Positions 8,201 through 16,465 of a DNA stretch of 64,000 bases are shown here, piece by piece. Both the position numbers and the translations under genes were made by a program. The stretch spans positions 305,937-369,936 of the forward strand of contig CAKZFX010000015.1 of assembly GCA_936908745.1 (NCBI GenBank). The letters run 5' to 3'. The stretch comes from an uncultured Chitinophagaceae bacterium (GTDB taxonomy: Bacteria; Bacteroidota; Bacteroidia; Chitinophagales; Chitinophagaceae). Position 1 is the first letter of the stretch, and every line of letters starts with the position of its first letter. The notes under the pieces were generated by a model that searched no databases, was not told the origin of the DNA, and worked only from the letters and a program-made list of their open reading frames with translations.

Positions 8201-9994
8201 ATGAAAATACTTTTCAAATACCTGAAACCCCACAAATGGCTGGTTTTCCTGGTACTCGCTTTAGCTGCTATCAATATTGGTTTCTCACTGGTTGACCCGA
8301 TCCTTTTTGGTAAACTGATCAACCTTGCCAACGATAAAGTAAACAACCCGCAGGATTTTGGCTGGGATCGTTTCTTTTATTCTTTCTCATGGAAACAACC
8401 GGGCGTTTGGTTTATCGTCACACTTTCTATTTCCGTGGCGATGGTAAGCCGTATCGCTAAAAATTTCCAGGATTATTTTTTAAACGTGGTGATCCAGAAA
8501 TTCGGGGCTAAAGTATTTACCGATGGTTTGCAACATGCCATGAAACTGCCCTACCATCAATTTGAAGATCAGCGCAGCGGCGAAACCTTGTCCATCCTTA
8601 CCAAAGTAAGAGCGGATGTCGAAAAATTCATGATCAGTTTTATCAATATTCTTTTTGGTGTATTGGTAGGCATTCTGTTTGTATTCATTTATGCTGCTTT
8701 ATTTATTCACTGGAGCATTCCCTTAGCTTATCTTGTTGGCATCGGCTTGCTGACGTTCATCACCAATAAGCTCAGTAAAAAAATAAAATTGATCCAAAAA
8801 AATATTGTAGGTCAAACCACTTCGTTAGCCGGTTCTACTACCGAATCACTGCGCAATATTGAATTGGTAAAAAGTTTGGGGCTGACCAAGCAAGAAGTAG
8901 AACGACTGAATAAGAATACGTATAAAATACTCGGGCTTGAATTAACGAAAGTAAAACGCATCCGCAGCATCAGTTTTATACAAGGCACAATGGTAAATAC
9001 CTTGCGCCAGGTGATCCTGTTTATTTTGATGTGGCTGATCTTTAAAAACGAGATGGATGCAGGCCAGTTAGTAACCATGCAGATCTTTTCATTTTTTGTA
9101 TTTGGCCCGCTGCAGGAGATCGGCAACATTTTGCTTTCGTACCGCGAGGCGGAAGCGTCGCTGAATAATTTTGACAACCTGATGAAGAAAGAACCGGAAA
9201 AAGAACCGCTTCATCCAAAACATTTAGGCGATATAGAAACATTGTCATTCCGTAACGTTGCTTTTCAACACCAGACAGCGTCGCAAAAAGCGATCAACAA
9301 TATCAGCTTTGATGTAAAGAAAGGTGAAACTATTGCGTTCGTAGGACCAAGCGGAAGCGGCAAATCAACGCTGATGAAATTATTGGTGGGCTTATATCGC
9401 CCGCAGGAAGGAAAAATTTTGTATAACAACCTTGACGAAACAGAAATAAAGTTTGATGACCTGCGCAGCCAGATCGGTTTTGTAACACAGGACACCAACC
9501 TTTTCTCGGGTACCATCCGTGAAAACCTGATGTTTGTTAACCCCGGAGCAACTGATGAAGAATTGATGGACGCATTAAACAAAGCATCCTGCCAGAATTT
9601 ATTGATGAGAGCGGAAAAAGGTTTGGAAACAATGATCGGCGAAGGCGGCTTAAAACTATCCGGTGGTGAAAAACAACGCCTTTCTATCGCAAGGGCCCTG
9701 TTGCGCCAACCTAAGTTGTTATTATTTGATGAAGCCACTTCGGCACTGGACTCACTGACCGAAGAAGAGATAACAGATACCATCCGTGATATTTCACTGA
9801 AAGGAAACCAGGTTACGATCCTGATTGCACACAGGCTTTCTACCATCATGCATGCCGATCGCATTTATGTATTGGAAAAAGGCGATGTAGTGGAAACGGG
9901 CAGTCACTTAGAGTTGCTGGATGAAAAAGGATTGTATTACGCTATGTGGCGCCAGCAGATCGGGGAACGGAAAACAAAGGTCGCTGCTGTATAA
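8201..9994 (+). CDS. ABC exporter, fused membrane and ATPase domains
   Basis: A 597-residue half-transporter with an N-terminal six-helix ABC transmembrane domain (about 1-320) and a C-terminal nucleotide-binding domain. Walker A GPSGSGKST is at 382-390, the signature LSGGE at 486-490 and Walker B LLLFDEATS at 507-514, with the switch His in AHRLSTI. Half-transporters of this type act as dimers and export lipids, peptides or drugs; the substrate cannot be read from sequence. It resembles MsbA-type exporters in layout. Another exporter of the same class lies at 59151. It is a single gene, with a 16-bp inverted repeat just after its stop. Confidence 0.9.
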   Translation: MKILFKYLKPHKWLVFLVLALAAINIGFSLVDPILFGKLINLANDKVNNPQDFGWDRFFYSFSWKQPGVWFIVTLSISVAMVSRIAKNFQDYFLNVVIQKFGAKVFTDGLQHAMKLPYHQFEDQRSGETLSILTKVRADVEKFMISFINILFGVLVGILFVFIYAALFIHWSIPLAYLVGIGLLTFITNKLSKKIKLIQKNIVGQTTSLAGSTTESLRNIELVKSLGLTKQEVERLNKNTYKILGLELTKVKRIRSISFIQGTMVNTLRQVILFILMWLIFKNEMDAGQLVTMQIFSFFVFGPLQEIGNILLSYREAEASLNNFDNLMKKEPEKEPLHPKHLGDIETLSFRNVAFQHQTASQKAINNISFDVKKGETIAFVGPSGSGKSTLMKLLVGLYRPQEGKILYNNLDETEIKFDDLRSQIGFVTQDTNLFSGTIRENLMFVNPGATDEELMDALNKASCQNLLMRAEKGLETMIGEGGLKLSGGEKQRLSIARALLRQPKLLLFDEATSALDSLTEEEITDTIRDISLKGNQVTILIAHRLSTIMHADRIYVLEKGDVVETGSHLELLDEKGLYYAMWRQQIGERKTKVAAV

Positions 9995-9997
9995 AAT

Positions 9998-10081
9998 TTT
10001 CACGCCAAGCCGCAAAGCTCCCGCAAAGAAATACATAAGGCTTTGCGACTTGGTTCTAAACCTTAGCGGCTTGGCGTGAAA
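9998..10081. repeat. Long inverted repeat after the ABC exporter gene
   Basis: TTTCACGCCAAGCCGC (9998-10013) is perfectly complementary to 10066-10081, with a 52-bp middle that holds weaker AAGGCTTTGCGACTTGG-type repeats. The wording 'cgcaaagctcccgcaaag' belongs to the cgcaaag/cagag dispersed family seen elsewhere in the window. It may fold in RNA and end transcription of the exporter gene, but there is no T-run next to the stem. Confidence 0.55.
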
Positions 10082-10199
10082 CTAAATCTTTGTACCCTTG
10101 CCAGTTAACGATTAAACCCCTGCGAATCTCTGCTTCTCATTTCTCTGCGGTAAAAACAAGCCTTACAAATTTTCTGATTCTTTCTGTATTTTGCGCCTT

Positions 10200-10222
10200 T
10201 GTCTGCCAGCAGGCAGGTTTGT
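10200..10222. repeat. Degenerate copy of the CCTGTCTGCCGACAGGCAGG palindrome family
   Basis: TGTCTGCCAGCAGGCAGGTTTGT just before the rhodanese gene. It matches the six better copies in this window except at the palindrome centre. Confidence 0.5.
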
Positions 10223-10245
10223 AAAATACCCTCAAACCACCATCT

Positions 10246-10551
10246 ATGTTCAGTTTTCTATTTGGCGGTAATAACTTAAAAAAAGCTCTACGGAACGGCG
10301 CTACGATCATTGATGTACGCACCGTGCATGAGTATGACCAGGGACGGATGAAAGGCTCTGTCAATATTCCGCTGGACCGTATACCTGCCAACCTTGAAAG
10401 AATAAAACACATGGAGCAACCCATCATCGTTTGCTGCGCTTCCGGCAGCCGTAGCGGTGAGGCCATCCGTTTTTTAAAACAGAATGGCATTAAAGAAATA
10501 TACAACGGTGGCAATTGGGAAAAACTGTTGCGTATCAAACAGTCGCTTTAA
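10246..10551 (+). CDS. Single-domain rhodanese-like protein
   Basis: A 101-residue protein consisting of one rhodanese domain: ATIIDVRTVHEYDQGRMKGS, then NIPLDRIP, then the active loop CCASGSRSG, with the catalytic Cys most likely Cys64. Such proteins carry sulfur as a persulfide; the partner is unknown. There is no signal peptide, so it should be cytoplasmic. Its stop overlaps the end of the convergent DUF2721 gene by 4 bp. Confidence 0.9.
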   Translation: MFSFLFGGNNLKKALRNGATIIDVRTVHEYDQGRMKGSVNIPLDRIPANLERIKHMEQPIIVCCASGSRSGEAIRFLKQNGIKEIYNGGNWEKLLRIKQSL

Positions 10552-11009
10552 TCATCAGAAGGCCCTTCTTTTTGCTGTTTACGCCCCCACAGGTCGGTAA
10601 AGAAATTGGACTTTTCCAGTTCTTCCATATCGCTTAGCTCCCATTCAAGGGCTTTCGTGCTTTGCGAAATTTCCAGTAAAGAAATGATCAGCGAAGCCAG
10701 CAGGCTTAATAAACTGGCAGCAAATATATACTTGTTGGCAGCCGTCCATTGCTGGTAAACACCGTACATCGTCACCACGCAGCATACAAAGCTGAATACA
10801 CCCAATGCCTGCATCTGCCGCACCATATTGATACGGATGCGAAGGATTTTTATTTGTTGCAACAGGTGATGTTTCTTTTCCCCTCTTGTATATTCATCAT
10901 GCAGTTTGCGGATCAGGCTGGCCAACGCTAAATAGCGATTGGTGTAGGCCAGTAATAATAAGCTGATAGCAGGAAAAAGCAGGGCGGGTGTATTGAAAGT
11001 GATTTCCAT
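10548..11009 (-). CDS. DUF2721 membrane protein
   Basis: Start chosen at 11009 (MEITFNTPALLFPAIS), giving 153 residues. An upstream in-frame ATG at 11045 would run back into the terminator of the next gene. The protein has an N-terminal hydrophobic segment (PALLFPAISLLLLAYTNRYL), a basic helical stretch with RGEKKHHLLQQIKILRIRI, then two further transmembrane segments and an acidic tail. This matches the DUF2721 family, whose function is unknown. Confidence 0.8.
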   Translation of the reverse strand: MEITFNTPALLFPAISLLLLAYTNRYLALASLIRKLHDEYTRGEKKHHLLQQIKILRIRINMVRQMQALGVFSFVCCVVTMYGVYQQWTAANKYIFAASLLSLLASLIISLLEISQSTKALEWELSDMEELEKSNFFTDLWGRKQQKEGPSDD

Positions 11010-11023
11010 CCCACAATTTAAAT

Positions 11024-11060
11024 AAAAAAAAGCCCCGTCATACATGAGATAGACAGGGCC
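11024..11060 (-). terminator. Rho-independent terminator of the TonB receptor gene
   Basis: On the minus strand, GCCCTGTC pairs with GACGGGGC (one G-T pair) around a short loop and is followed by eight T. It lies 25 bp after the receptor stop codon. Confidence 0.8.
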
Positions 11061-11084
11061 TTAACCACACACCAAAAACTACTA

Positions 11085-13529
11085 TTATAATTTAAAATCC
11101 AGGGGCACGTTCAGTTTTACAGAAAAATTGCGCCCGGCGTTGAACACACCTGTTCTGCCCGTCAGCATACTTTCAGCCGTATATTTTAAACGGCTCAAAT
11201 GGCTCTGCCATGCCACATCGGCCAGGTTGTTTACAGAGAAATGAATACTGAATATTGTTTTTCCTTTTGCCGTAATATCCGAACCGATTCCTGCGTGCAA
11301 TAAAGTATAACCCGGCGTTGCCGTTTCTGTGTCATATCCAGCGAAAGCTTTGTCCTGGTCAAACACTTTATCCAATGTCAGCTTTGCATACAGGTTATGG
11401 AAATTTTTACCGGCCTTTTTAAAATCACCTCTTAATTCACTTGTCCATTTGGCAGCCGGTATCAAGGGCAGGTTATCGCTGCCATTCCTGTCGCCATCTA
11501 TTTTGTTGGCAAAACGTCCGCGTACGAATGAGAAATTATTTTCAAAATGCAGCCAATCCAATGGGTGAGGGTGAATATCCAACGTCAGTTCCACACCCGA
11601 TAAGGTAGCATCGTCCTGGTCAAATTTGAAAGCTGTTACATCTTCGCCATCCACCGTCAGCGTAGAATCGCCGCCAAACACAGAACTGAGTTTGCGATAG
11701 AAAATAAAGTCATTGATATGATTATAGAAAGCAGATACGCCAAAGTTGAAGTGATCATAGTTCAGCTCAAAGCCACCATCAAGTTGCAGGCTTCTTTCAG
11801 ACGAAAGATGCTGATCGCCATACTCATAACGGTTTGTGCCTTCATGTGTACCATTGCTCGCCAGTTCGGCCAGTGTCGGCGCACGGAAACCTCTTGCCAC
11901 GTTGGCTTTGATGATCACTTTTTCTACAGGTTCATAGCTGACGCCAATGCTTCCTGAAATATTAGAGAATGATCTTTTAAACGCATTGAATTTAACATCC
12001 GCTCCGTCCATCAATCCTTCTCCATTTACCGAACGGTTGTCAAAACGAAGACCCCCGCTCAATGTCCCGTTTTTAAAGAAACGTTGCGTGTAAACAAAAG
12101 CGCCAACATCAAACAGTTTATAATCCGGGATCAGGAATTCTTCTCCTTTATTGGTATTGGATTGCTGCATACCATTTACACCGATCGTTGTATGCCATTC
12201 CTTCATTTCAGGCAGTTGCCATTGCAGGTTATAATTGAATGTGTTCAGGTCAAAGAACAATTCTTTTTCATCCGGTTCTTCGGCATTGCCAAATTCCTGG
12301 CGTTTATTGTTCTGGAAAGCGAGGTTTACTTTCAGCCTGTTTTTGCCGATAGAAAAACTATTATCAGAAACGATCTTATTGTGTTGCACACGCTGGTTGG
12401 GAACAAACACATCTCTTTCTTTCAGGTCCGCATCTGTGGCCACTCTTTCCAGTGGTGTGCCGCCATATAAAATAAATTTACCGGTTGCATCATCACGATC
12501 GCCTTCTATTACACCGAGGCGCTGATCGAAACGGCTGAAAATAAGATGGCTGAAACCCCAGCTTTTATTCAGGCCGATATAGCCACCAAAGTTTCTTTCA
12601 TTGAAACGGGAGTTCAATACACGGCCATCATATTTATTTCTATAATCACCAGATGATTTATACGTACCGTAAGCATTCCAGTTAAACCCGTTTTTATTAC
12701 CGGCAATATTCCCATTCAATGCATACAAGCCGCTGTTGCTTTGATAATTCGTCAGCACGTTTGCTTTCAACGTTCCTTCTGCTACCGGCACGTTGGTAAT
12801 AAAGTTTACCACACCAGCAATAGCATCGCTGCCATACATCAGCGAAGCCGGGCCTTTTACCACTTCTGCCCTTGCCACACTCATTTCATCAATTTCAATT
12901 CCATGTTCATCACCCCATTGCTGTCCTTCCTGGCGCACGCCTTCATTGATCGTCACCACACGGTTGTAACCCAACCCCCGGATAACAGGTTTTGAAATAG
13001 CCGGCCCGGTTGACAGTTGCGACACACCCGGGATCTTACTCAACGCATCAATAATATTGACAGAAGTGGATTGCAACAGATCGCTGCGTTTCAAAATAGA
13101 AACCGGCACTGGTGTTTTGCGGATACTGGTAGCACCCGATACACCTGTTACGATCACACCCTGGTTTTCTGTCACCACCGTCGATAACGCAAAGTTTCTT
13201 TCTGTATTGGAAGTCAGTTCCACATGTTCGACGAGCGTTCCATAACCACTGAACGAAATTTCGATCACATGGTGACCGTCGGGGATGTTGTTGAGAACAT
13301 AGTTGCCTTTTTCATCGGCATACGTGCCTATTTTTTCATCAGCGAAATAAACTGAAGCCCCGGGCAAAGGCTCACCCGTTTTTGCATCTGTTATTTTCCC
13401 GGATAAAGACACTTTTACGACGGCAGGTGTTATTGTTTTAGAGGCAGGAATAATCTCATTTTGAAGATGCTGGGCGTTGGCTGAACCAGCCAGTAAGCCC
13501 ATCGCAACGAAGAGTACAAGTTTCTGCAT
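11085..13529 (-). CDS. TonB-dependent outer-membrane receptor
   Basis: Start placed at 13529 (MQKLVLFVAMGLLAGSANAQ), because this gives a clean signal peptide of about 19 residues. The open frame continues 53 codons upstream, but through promoter and repeat sequence. Length 814 residues. Residues about 41-120 form a carboxypeptidase-D regulatory-like domain (SGKITDAKTGEPLPGASVYF), common in Bacteroidota receptors. The TonB plug follows (KPVIRGLGYNRVVTINEGV, then VVKGPASLMYGSDAIAGVVN), then the 22-strand barrel ending in hydrophobic/aromatic residues. The plug resembles metal (zinc or iron) receptors more than SusC proteins, and no SusD gene is adjacent. The palindrome over its promoter fits metal-dependent repression (inference). 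Confidence 0.92.
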   Translation of the reverse strand: MQKLVLFVAMGLLAGSANAQHLQNEIIPASKTITPAVVKVSLSGKITDAKTGEPLPGASVYFADEKIGTYADEKGNYVLNNIPDGHHVIEISFSGYGTLVEHVELTSNTERNFALSTVVTENQGVIVTGVSGATSIRKTPVPVSILKRSDLLQSTSVNIIDALSKIPGVSQLSTGPAISKPVIRGLGYNRVVTINEGVRQEGQQWGDEHGIEIDEMSVARAEVVKGPASLMYGSDAIAGVVNFITNVPVAEGTLKANVLTNYQSNSGLYALNGNIAGNKNGFNWNAYGTYKSSGDYRNKYDGRVLNSRFNERNFGGYIGLNKSWGFSHLIFSRFDQRLGVIEGDRDDATGKFILYGGTPLERVATDADLKERDVFVPNQRVQHNKIVSDNSFSIGKNRLKVNLAFQNNKRQEFGNAEEPDEKELFFDLNTFNYNLQWQLPEMKEWHTTIGVNGMQQSNTNKGEEFLIPDYKLFDVGAFVYTQRFFKNGTLSGGLRFDNRSVNGEGLMDGADVKFNAFKRSFSNISGSIGVSYEPVEKVIIKANVARGFRAPTLAELASNGTHEGTNRYEYGDQHLSSERSLQLDGGFELNYDHFNFGVSAFYNHINDFIFYRKLSSVFGGDSTLTVDGEDVTAFKFDQDDATLSGVELTLDIHPHPLDWLHFENNFSFVRGRFANKIDGDRNGSDNLPLIPAAKWTSELRGDFKKAGKNFHNLYAKLTLDKVFDQDKAFAGYDTETATPGYTLLHAGIGSDITAKGKTIFSIHFSVNNLADVAWQSHLSRLKYTAESMLTGRTGVFNAGRNFSVKLNVPLDFKL

Positions 13530-13544
13530 AATCTGGGTTTCTAA

Positions 13545-13563
13545 TTTGCTACAATGTTGCAAA
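13545..13563. promoter_or_regulatory. Candidate operator palindrome on the TonB receptor promoter
   Basis: TTTGCTACAATGTTGCAAA is a 19-bp near-perfect palindrome (TTTGC-n-ACA-n-TGT-n-GCAAA). It lies 16 bp upstream of the chosen start and overlaps the -7 element. The half-site TGTTGCAAA occurs again at 13581-13589, over the -33 element. The shape is like a FUR-family site, but the regulator is not identified. Confidence 0.55.
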
Positions 13564-13589
13564 TATAAAAATTGTATCGTTGTTGCAAA
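13560..13589 (-). promoter_or_regulatory. Bacteroidota-type promoter of the TonB receptor gene
   Basis: On the minus strand, TTTG (13586-13589), an 18-bp spacer and TATATTTG (13560-13567) match the Bacteroidota -33 TTTG / -7 TAnnTTTG consensus. The start codon follows about 30 bp downstream. Confidence 0.6.
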
Positions 13590-13623
13590 ATTTAATTTGA
13601 TAAGCGGTAAGGGTTTCCACAAA

Positions 13624-13643
13624 CCTGCCTGTCGGCAGACAGG
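13624..13643. repeat. Copy of the CCTGTCTGCCGACAGGCAGG palindrome family
   Basis: CCTGCCTGTCGGCAGACAGG, in a context (ttccacaaa...gggtcactaag) shared with the copies at 30659 and 50674. It lies between the thiolase terminator and the TonB receptor promoter. Confidence 0.75.
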
Positions 13644-13698
13644 GTCACTAAGTAACACAAAGCCTTTGCGTGAAATAATTGTCTTCATTTACAGGCAA

Positions 13699-13725
13699 CA
13701 AAAAACCGGGAGAAGGCTCCCGGTT
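13699..13725 (-). terminator. Rho-independent terminator of the thiolase gene
   Basis: AACCGGGAG (13704-13712) and CTCCCGGTT (13717-13725) form a 9-bp stem with a 4-base loop. On the minus strand a T-run follows. It lies 25 bp after the thiolase stop. Confidence 0.85.
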
Positions 13726-13749
13726 AACTATTACTCATGTAAACTTTTA

Positions 13750-14928
13750 TTACTGAATGTTTTCGATAATGCCTGCAATACCTTGCCCGCCGCCCACACA
13801 AGCAGTGATCATTCCGTATTTTTTATTGAGGCGTTTCATATCACCCAAATTCTGGATGGTGAGTTTGCAACCTGTGCAACCCAACGGGTGACCGAGTGCA
13901 ATAGCGCCGCCATTGATATTCACTTTCGCCGGATCTAAACCAGCCTCACGGATCACTGCCAACGCCTGCGAAGCAAATGCTTCATTCAATTCTATTAAAT
14001 CAATATCGTTCAAATGCATGCTGGCTTGCTGCAACACTTTGGGAATAGCCGCCACCGGGCCAATACCCATGATACGTGGATGCACACCTGCCACAGCCGA
14101 TGCCACAAGACGACCAATGGGTTTCAACCCTAACTCATTGACCATTTTTTCACTCATCACAATCACAAAGGCTGCTCCGTCAGAAGTCTGTGAAGAGTTA
14201 CCAGCCGTTACCACACCACCGGCGGCAAATGCAGGTTTCAGTTTGGCCAATGCTTCTAATGAGGTATCAGCCCTCGGGCCTTCGTCGGTATCTACAACAA
14301 AGTTTCTTTTTTGTTTCTTCCCTTTTTCATCCAGGTAAACTTCTTCCACATTGATCGGCAAAATCCCATTTTTGAAATAACCGTTGCTGATCGCATTCAT
14401 TGCTTTCTGGTGCGAGTGATAAGAAAACTCATCCTGTGCTTCCCGGCTGATGCCAAAATCTTTTGCCACTGCTTCTGCTGTCAAACCCATGCTTAAGTAA
14501 TAATCAGGATCATCTTTGGCAATAGAATAAGCAGGAACTGTTTTCCAACCGGCTGTTGGCACCATGCTCATGCTTTCTGTGCCGCCGGCCACAATGCAAT
14601 CAGCCATCCCCATTCTTATTTTGGCAGTAGCGATAGCGATTGTTTCCAGGCCCGATGCGCAATAACGGTTCACCGTCATGCCCGGCACATCAAAACCCAA
14701 TGCTCTTGCAGCGATGATACGACCCACCTGCAAACCTTGTTCAGCTTCAGGCACGGCATTCCCAACGATCACATCGTCCACTCTTTTGGGGTCCAGTTGC
14801 GGCACTGATGCCAGCAAACCTTTGATCACATCCACCGCCAGGTCGTCCGGGCGTGTAAAACGAAAAGCACCTCTTTTTGATTTACCCACCGCTGTGCGGT
14901 AACCGGCAACTATATAGGCTTCACTCAT
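13750..14928 (-). CDS. Acetyl-CoA C-acyltransferase (thiolase)
   Basis: A 392-residue thiolase that cleaves 3-ketoacyl-CoA with CoA, or condenses two acyl-CoAs. The nucleophile is Cys90 in NRYCASGLET. The two C-terminal catalytic motifs GGAIALGHPLGCTG (His) and CVGGGQG (Cys) are intact. Length and motifs fit the FadA/AtoB group; the pattern NRYCASGLE is closer to FadA-type 3-ketoacyl-CoA thiolases. It stands alone: no acyl-CoA dehydrogenase or FadB gene is adjacent. The region before it (14929-15146) carries TATAAAC-type repeats. Confidence 0.92.
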   Translation of the reverse strand: MSEAYIVAGYRTAVGKSKRGAFRFTRPDDLAVDVIKGLLASVPQLDPKRVDDVIVGNAVPEAEQGLQVGRIIAARALGFDVPGMTVNRYCASGLETIAIATAKIRMGMADCIVAGGTESMSMVPTAGWKTVPAYSIAKDDPDYYLSMGLTAEAVAKDFGISREAQDEFSYHSHQKAMNAISNGYFKNGILPINVEEVYLDEKGKKQKRNFVVDTDEGPRADTSLEALAKLKPAFAAGGVVTAGNSSQTSDGAAFVIVMSEKMVNELGLKPIGRLVASAVAGVHPRIMGIGPVAAIPKVLQQASMHLNDIDLIELNEAFASQALAVIREAGLDPAKVNINGGAIALGHPLGCTGCKLTIQNLGDMKRLNKKYGMITACVGGGQGIAGIIENIQ

Positions 14929-14936
14929 ATTAATTT

Positions 14937-15050
14937 GTTTATCGTTTCTTGTTTATGGTTTTTCGTTTGCGTTTAAGAATGTTACTGTCCTTTAGGATAA
15001 ATCCTGCTTTCAATAACTATAAACTATAAACAAAAAAACTATAAACTAAA
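14937..15050. repeat. TATAAAC/GTTTATxG low-complexity repeats
   Basis: The gap between the thiolase and pyrD genes contains gtttatcgtttcttgtttatgg at its left end and repeated ACTATAAAC words near 15018-15050, partly complementary to each other. No gene is visible. Confidence 0.45.
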
Positions 15051-15146
15051 AAAGGTTGTTTATGCAACTTTATATACCAAATGTAAAAAGACTTCTTATA
15101 GTAACCAAAAATGGCTGTTAAAAGTTCAGTTATCTTCGCAGCCGAT

Positions 15147-16214
15147 ATGTATAAAATACTCCGCAGCTTCCTGTTTTGTTTCCCTCCTGAGTTTGTTCAT
15201 TATTTTTCGATGAATAGCCTGAAATTGCTGTGCACGATCGGCTTTAAGCCGGTTTTCACCGCTTCTTTCAGGGCCAAAAAATTCGGGAAAAACGACTGGA
15301 AGGTGGCCGGTCTTTCCTTCAAAAACCCTGTAGGGCTGGGAGCTGGTTTTGACAAAAACGCCAAATACCTCAATGAACTGGAAGCGCTGGGATTTGGTTT
15401 CGTGGAAACAGGCACGGTAACACCGCTGCCGCAACTGGGCAATGAAAAACCGCGTTTATTTCGTTTGCCAAAAGATAAAGCGCTTATCAACCGGATGGGT
15501 TTTAATAATGATGGTATTGAAGTGATTACAGAACGTTTAAGACGCTGGACAGAAAAACAGGGCTCACGACTCACTACTCACGATTCCCGACTCATCATTG
15601 GAGGTAACATAGGAAAGAATAAACTTACACCCAACGAAGATGCCTGGAAAGATTATGAGATCTGCTTTAAATCATTGCATCCGTATGTGGACTATTTTGT
15701 AGTAAATGTAAGTTCGCCAAACACGCCCGGCCTTCGTGAATTGCAGGAAAAAGATTCCTTGCGCAAAATTTTGCAACACCTGCAAATGATCAACAACGGT
15801 AAAGCAAAAGCAAAGCCTGTTTTTTTAAAGATTGCGCCCGATTTAACAAAAGAACAGGTGGATGATGTGATTGATCTCGCTCTTGAAATCAAATTAGACG
15901 GCCTTGTTGCTTCCAACACGACCATCAGCAGGGATGAGCTGGCAGATGACGAGTCTAAAAAGAAAGCCATGGAAATAGGCGCTGGTGGCCTCAGCGGCGC
16001 ACCGCTGAAACAGCGCAGTACAGAACTGGTCAAATATATTTGCAGCCGTTTGAAAGATCAGGTGCCTGTGATTGCATCGGGAGGCATTTTTACCGCCGCA
16101 GATGCTAAAGAAAAACTGGACGCCGGTGCGGCATTGGTGCAGGTGTGGACAGGTTTTATTTATGAAGGCCCGGGGATTGTTAAGAATATTTGTAAATCAC
16201 TAAAGGCTAAATAG
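15147..16214 (+). CDS. pyrD: Dihydroorotate dehydrogenase (quinone), class 2
   Basis: Oxidises dihydroorotate to orotate using FMN and membrane quinone. The start is set at 15147 (MYKILRSFLFCFPPEFVHYF), the typical amphipathic membrane-binding N-terminus of class 2 enzymes; 355 residues. Conserved blocks are GLGAGFDKNAKYLNELEALG, VNVSSPNTPGLRELQ (catalytic Ser), GLVASNTT, and GGIFTAADAKEKLDAGAALVQVWTGF. Just before the conserved IIGGNIGKNK, about ten residues (GSRLTTHDSR) are encoded by a GACTC-type dispersed repeat, a likely in-frame insertion in a surface loop. The enzyme otherwise looks intact. Confidence 0.95.
   Translation: MYKILRSFLFCFPPEFVHYFSMNSLKLLCTIGFKPVFTASFRAKKFGKNDWKVAGLSFKNPVGLGAGFDKNAKYLNELEALGFGFVETGTVTPLPQLGNEKPRLFRLPKDKALINRMGFNNDGIEVITERLRRWTEKQGSRLTTHDSRLIIGGNIGKNKLTPNEDAWKDYEICFKSLHPYVDYFVVNVSSPNTPGLRELQEKDSLRKILQHLQMINNGKAKAKPVFLKIAPDLTKEQVDDVIDLALEIKLDGLVASNTTISRDELADDESKKKAMEIGAGGLSGAPLKQRSTELVKYICSRLKDQVPVIASGGIFTAADAKEKLDAGAALVQVWTGFIYEGPGIVKNICKSLKAK
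15563..15593. repeat. Dispersed GACTC-type repeat inside pyrD
   Basis: CTCACGACTCACTACTCACG, then ATTCCCGACTC. It has the word structure of the intergenic copies at 421, 8084 and 45126 but is read in frame as part of PyrD. Confidence 0.6.
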
Positions 16215-16465
16215 TCAATGGGCAATGGTCAATTGGCAATTACTAAAAGCAGGATTTTTCTTTATAAAATAGTTACAAACGTTAAAAATGAAATAAGCAA
16301 TTCGCAAGAGACAATAAGCAATTATAAATTTTGAAACACTTTGCCTGTTGCTCATTGCCAATTGATCATTATACCCTTAAAAACAAAATAAGCAACAGGT
16401 AATAAGCAATTACATCCTATAAGAATTTGCCTGTTGCTCATTGCCAATTGACAATTCACTAAAAA
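16215..16465. repeat. Intergenic block of CAATTGGCAAT/GAGCAACAGG repeats
   Basis: A 25-bp sequence beginning TTGCCTGTTGCTCATTGCCA occurs twice in direct orientation, at 16341-16365 and 16427-16451. Inverted and partial copies lie around 16220-16245 and 16390-16412. No gene is visible; the terC promoter must lie here or overlap the last copy, which ends 14 bp before the start codon. Confidence 0.65.

Noticed and set aside
13530..13688. 53-codon N-terminal extension of the TonB receptor reading frame
   Set aside because: It would place the signal peptide inside the protein and runs through the promoter, the operator palindrome and a dispersed repeat.
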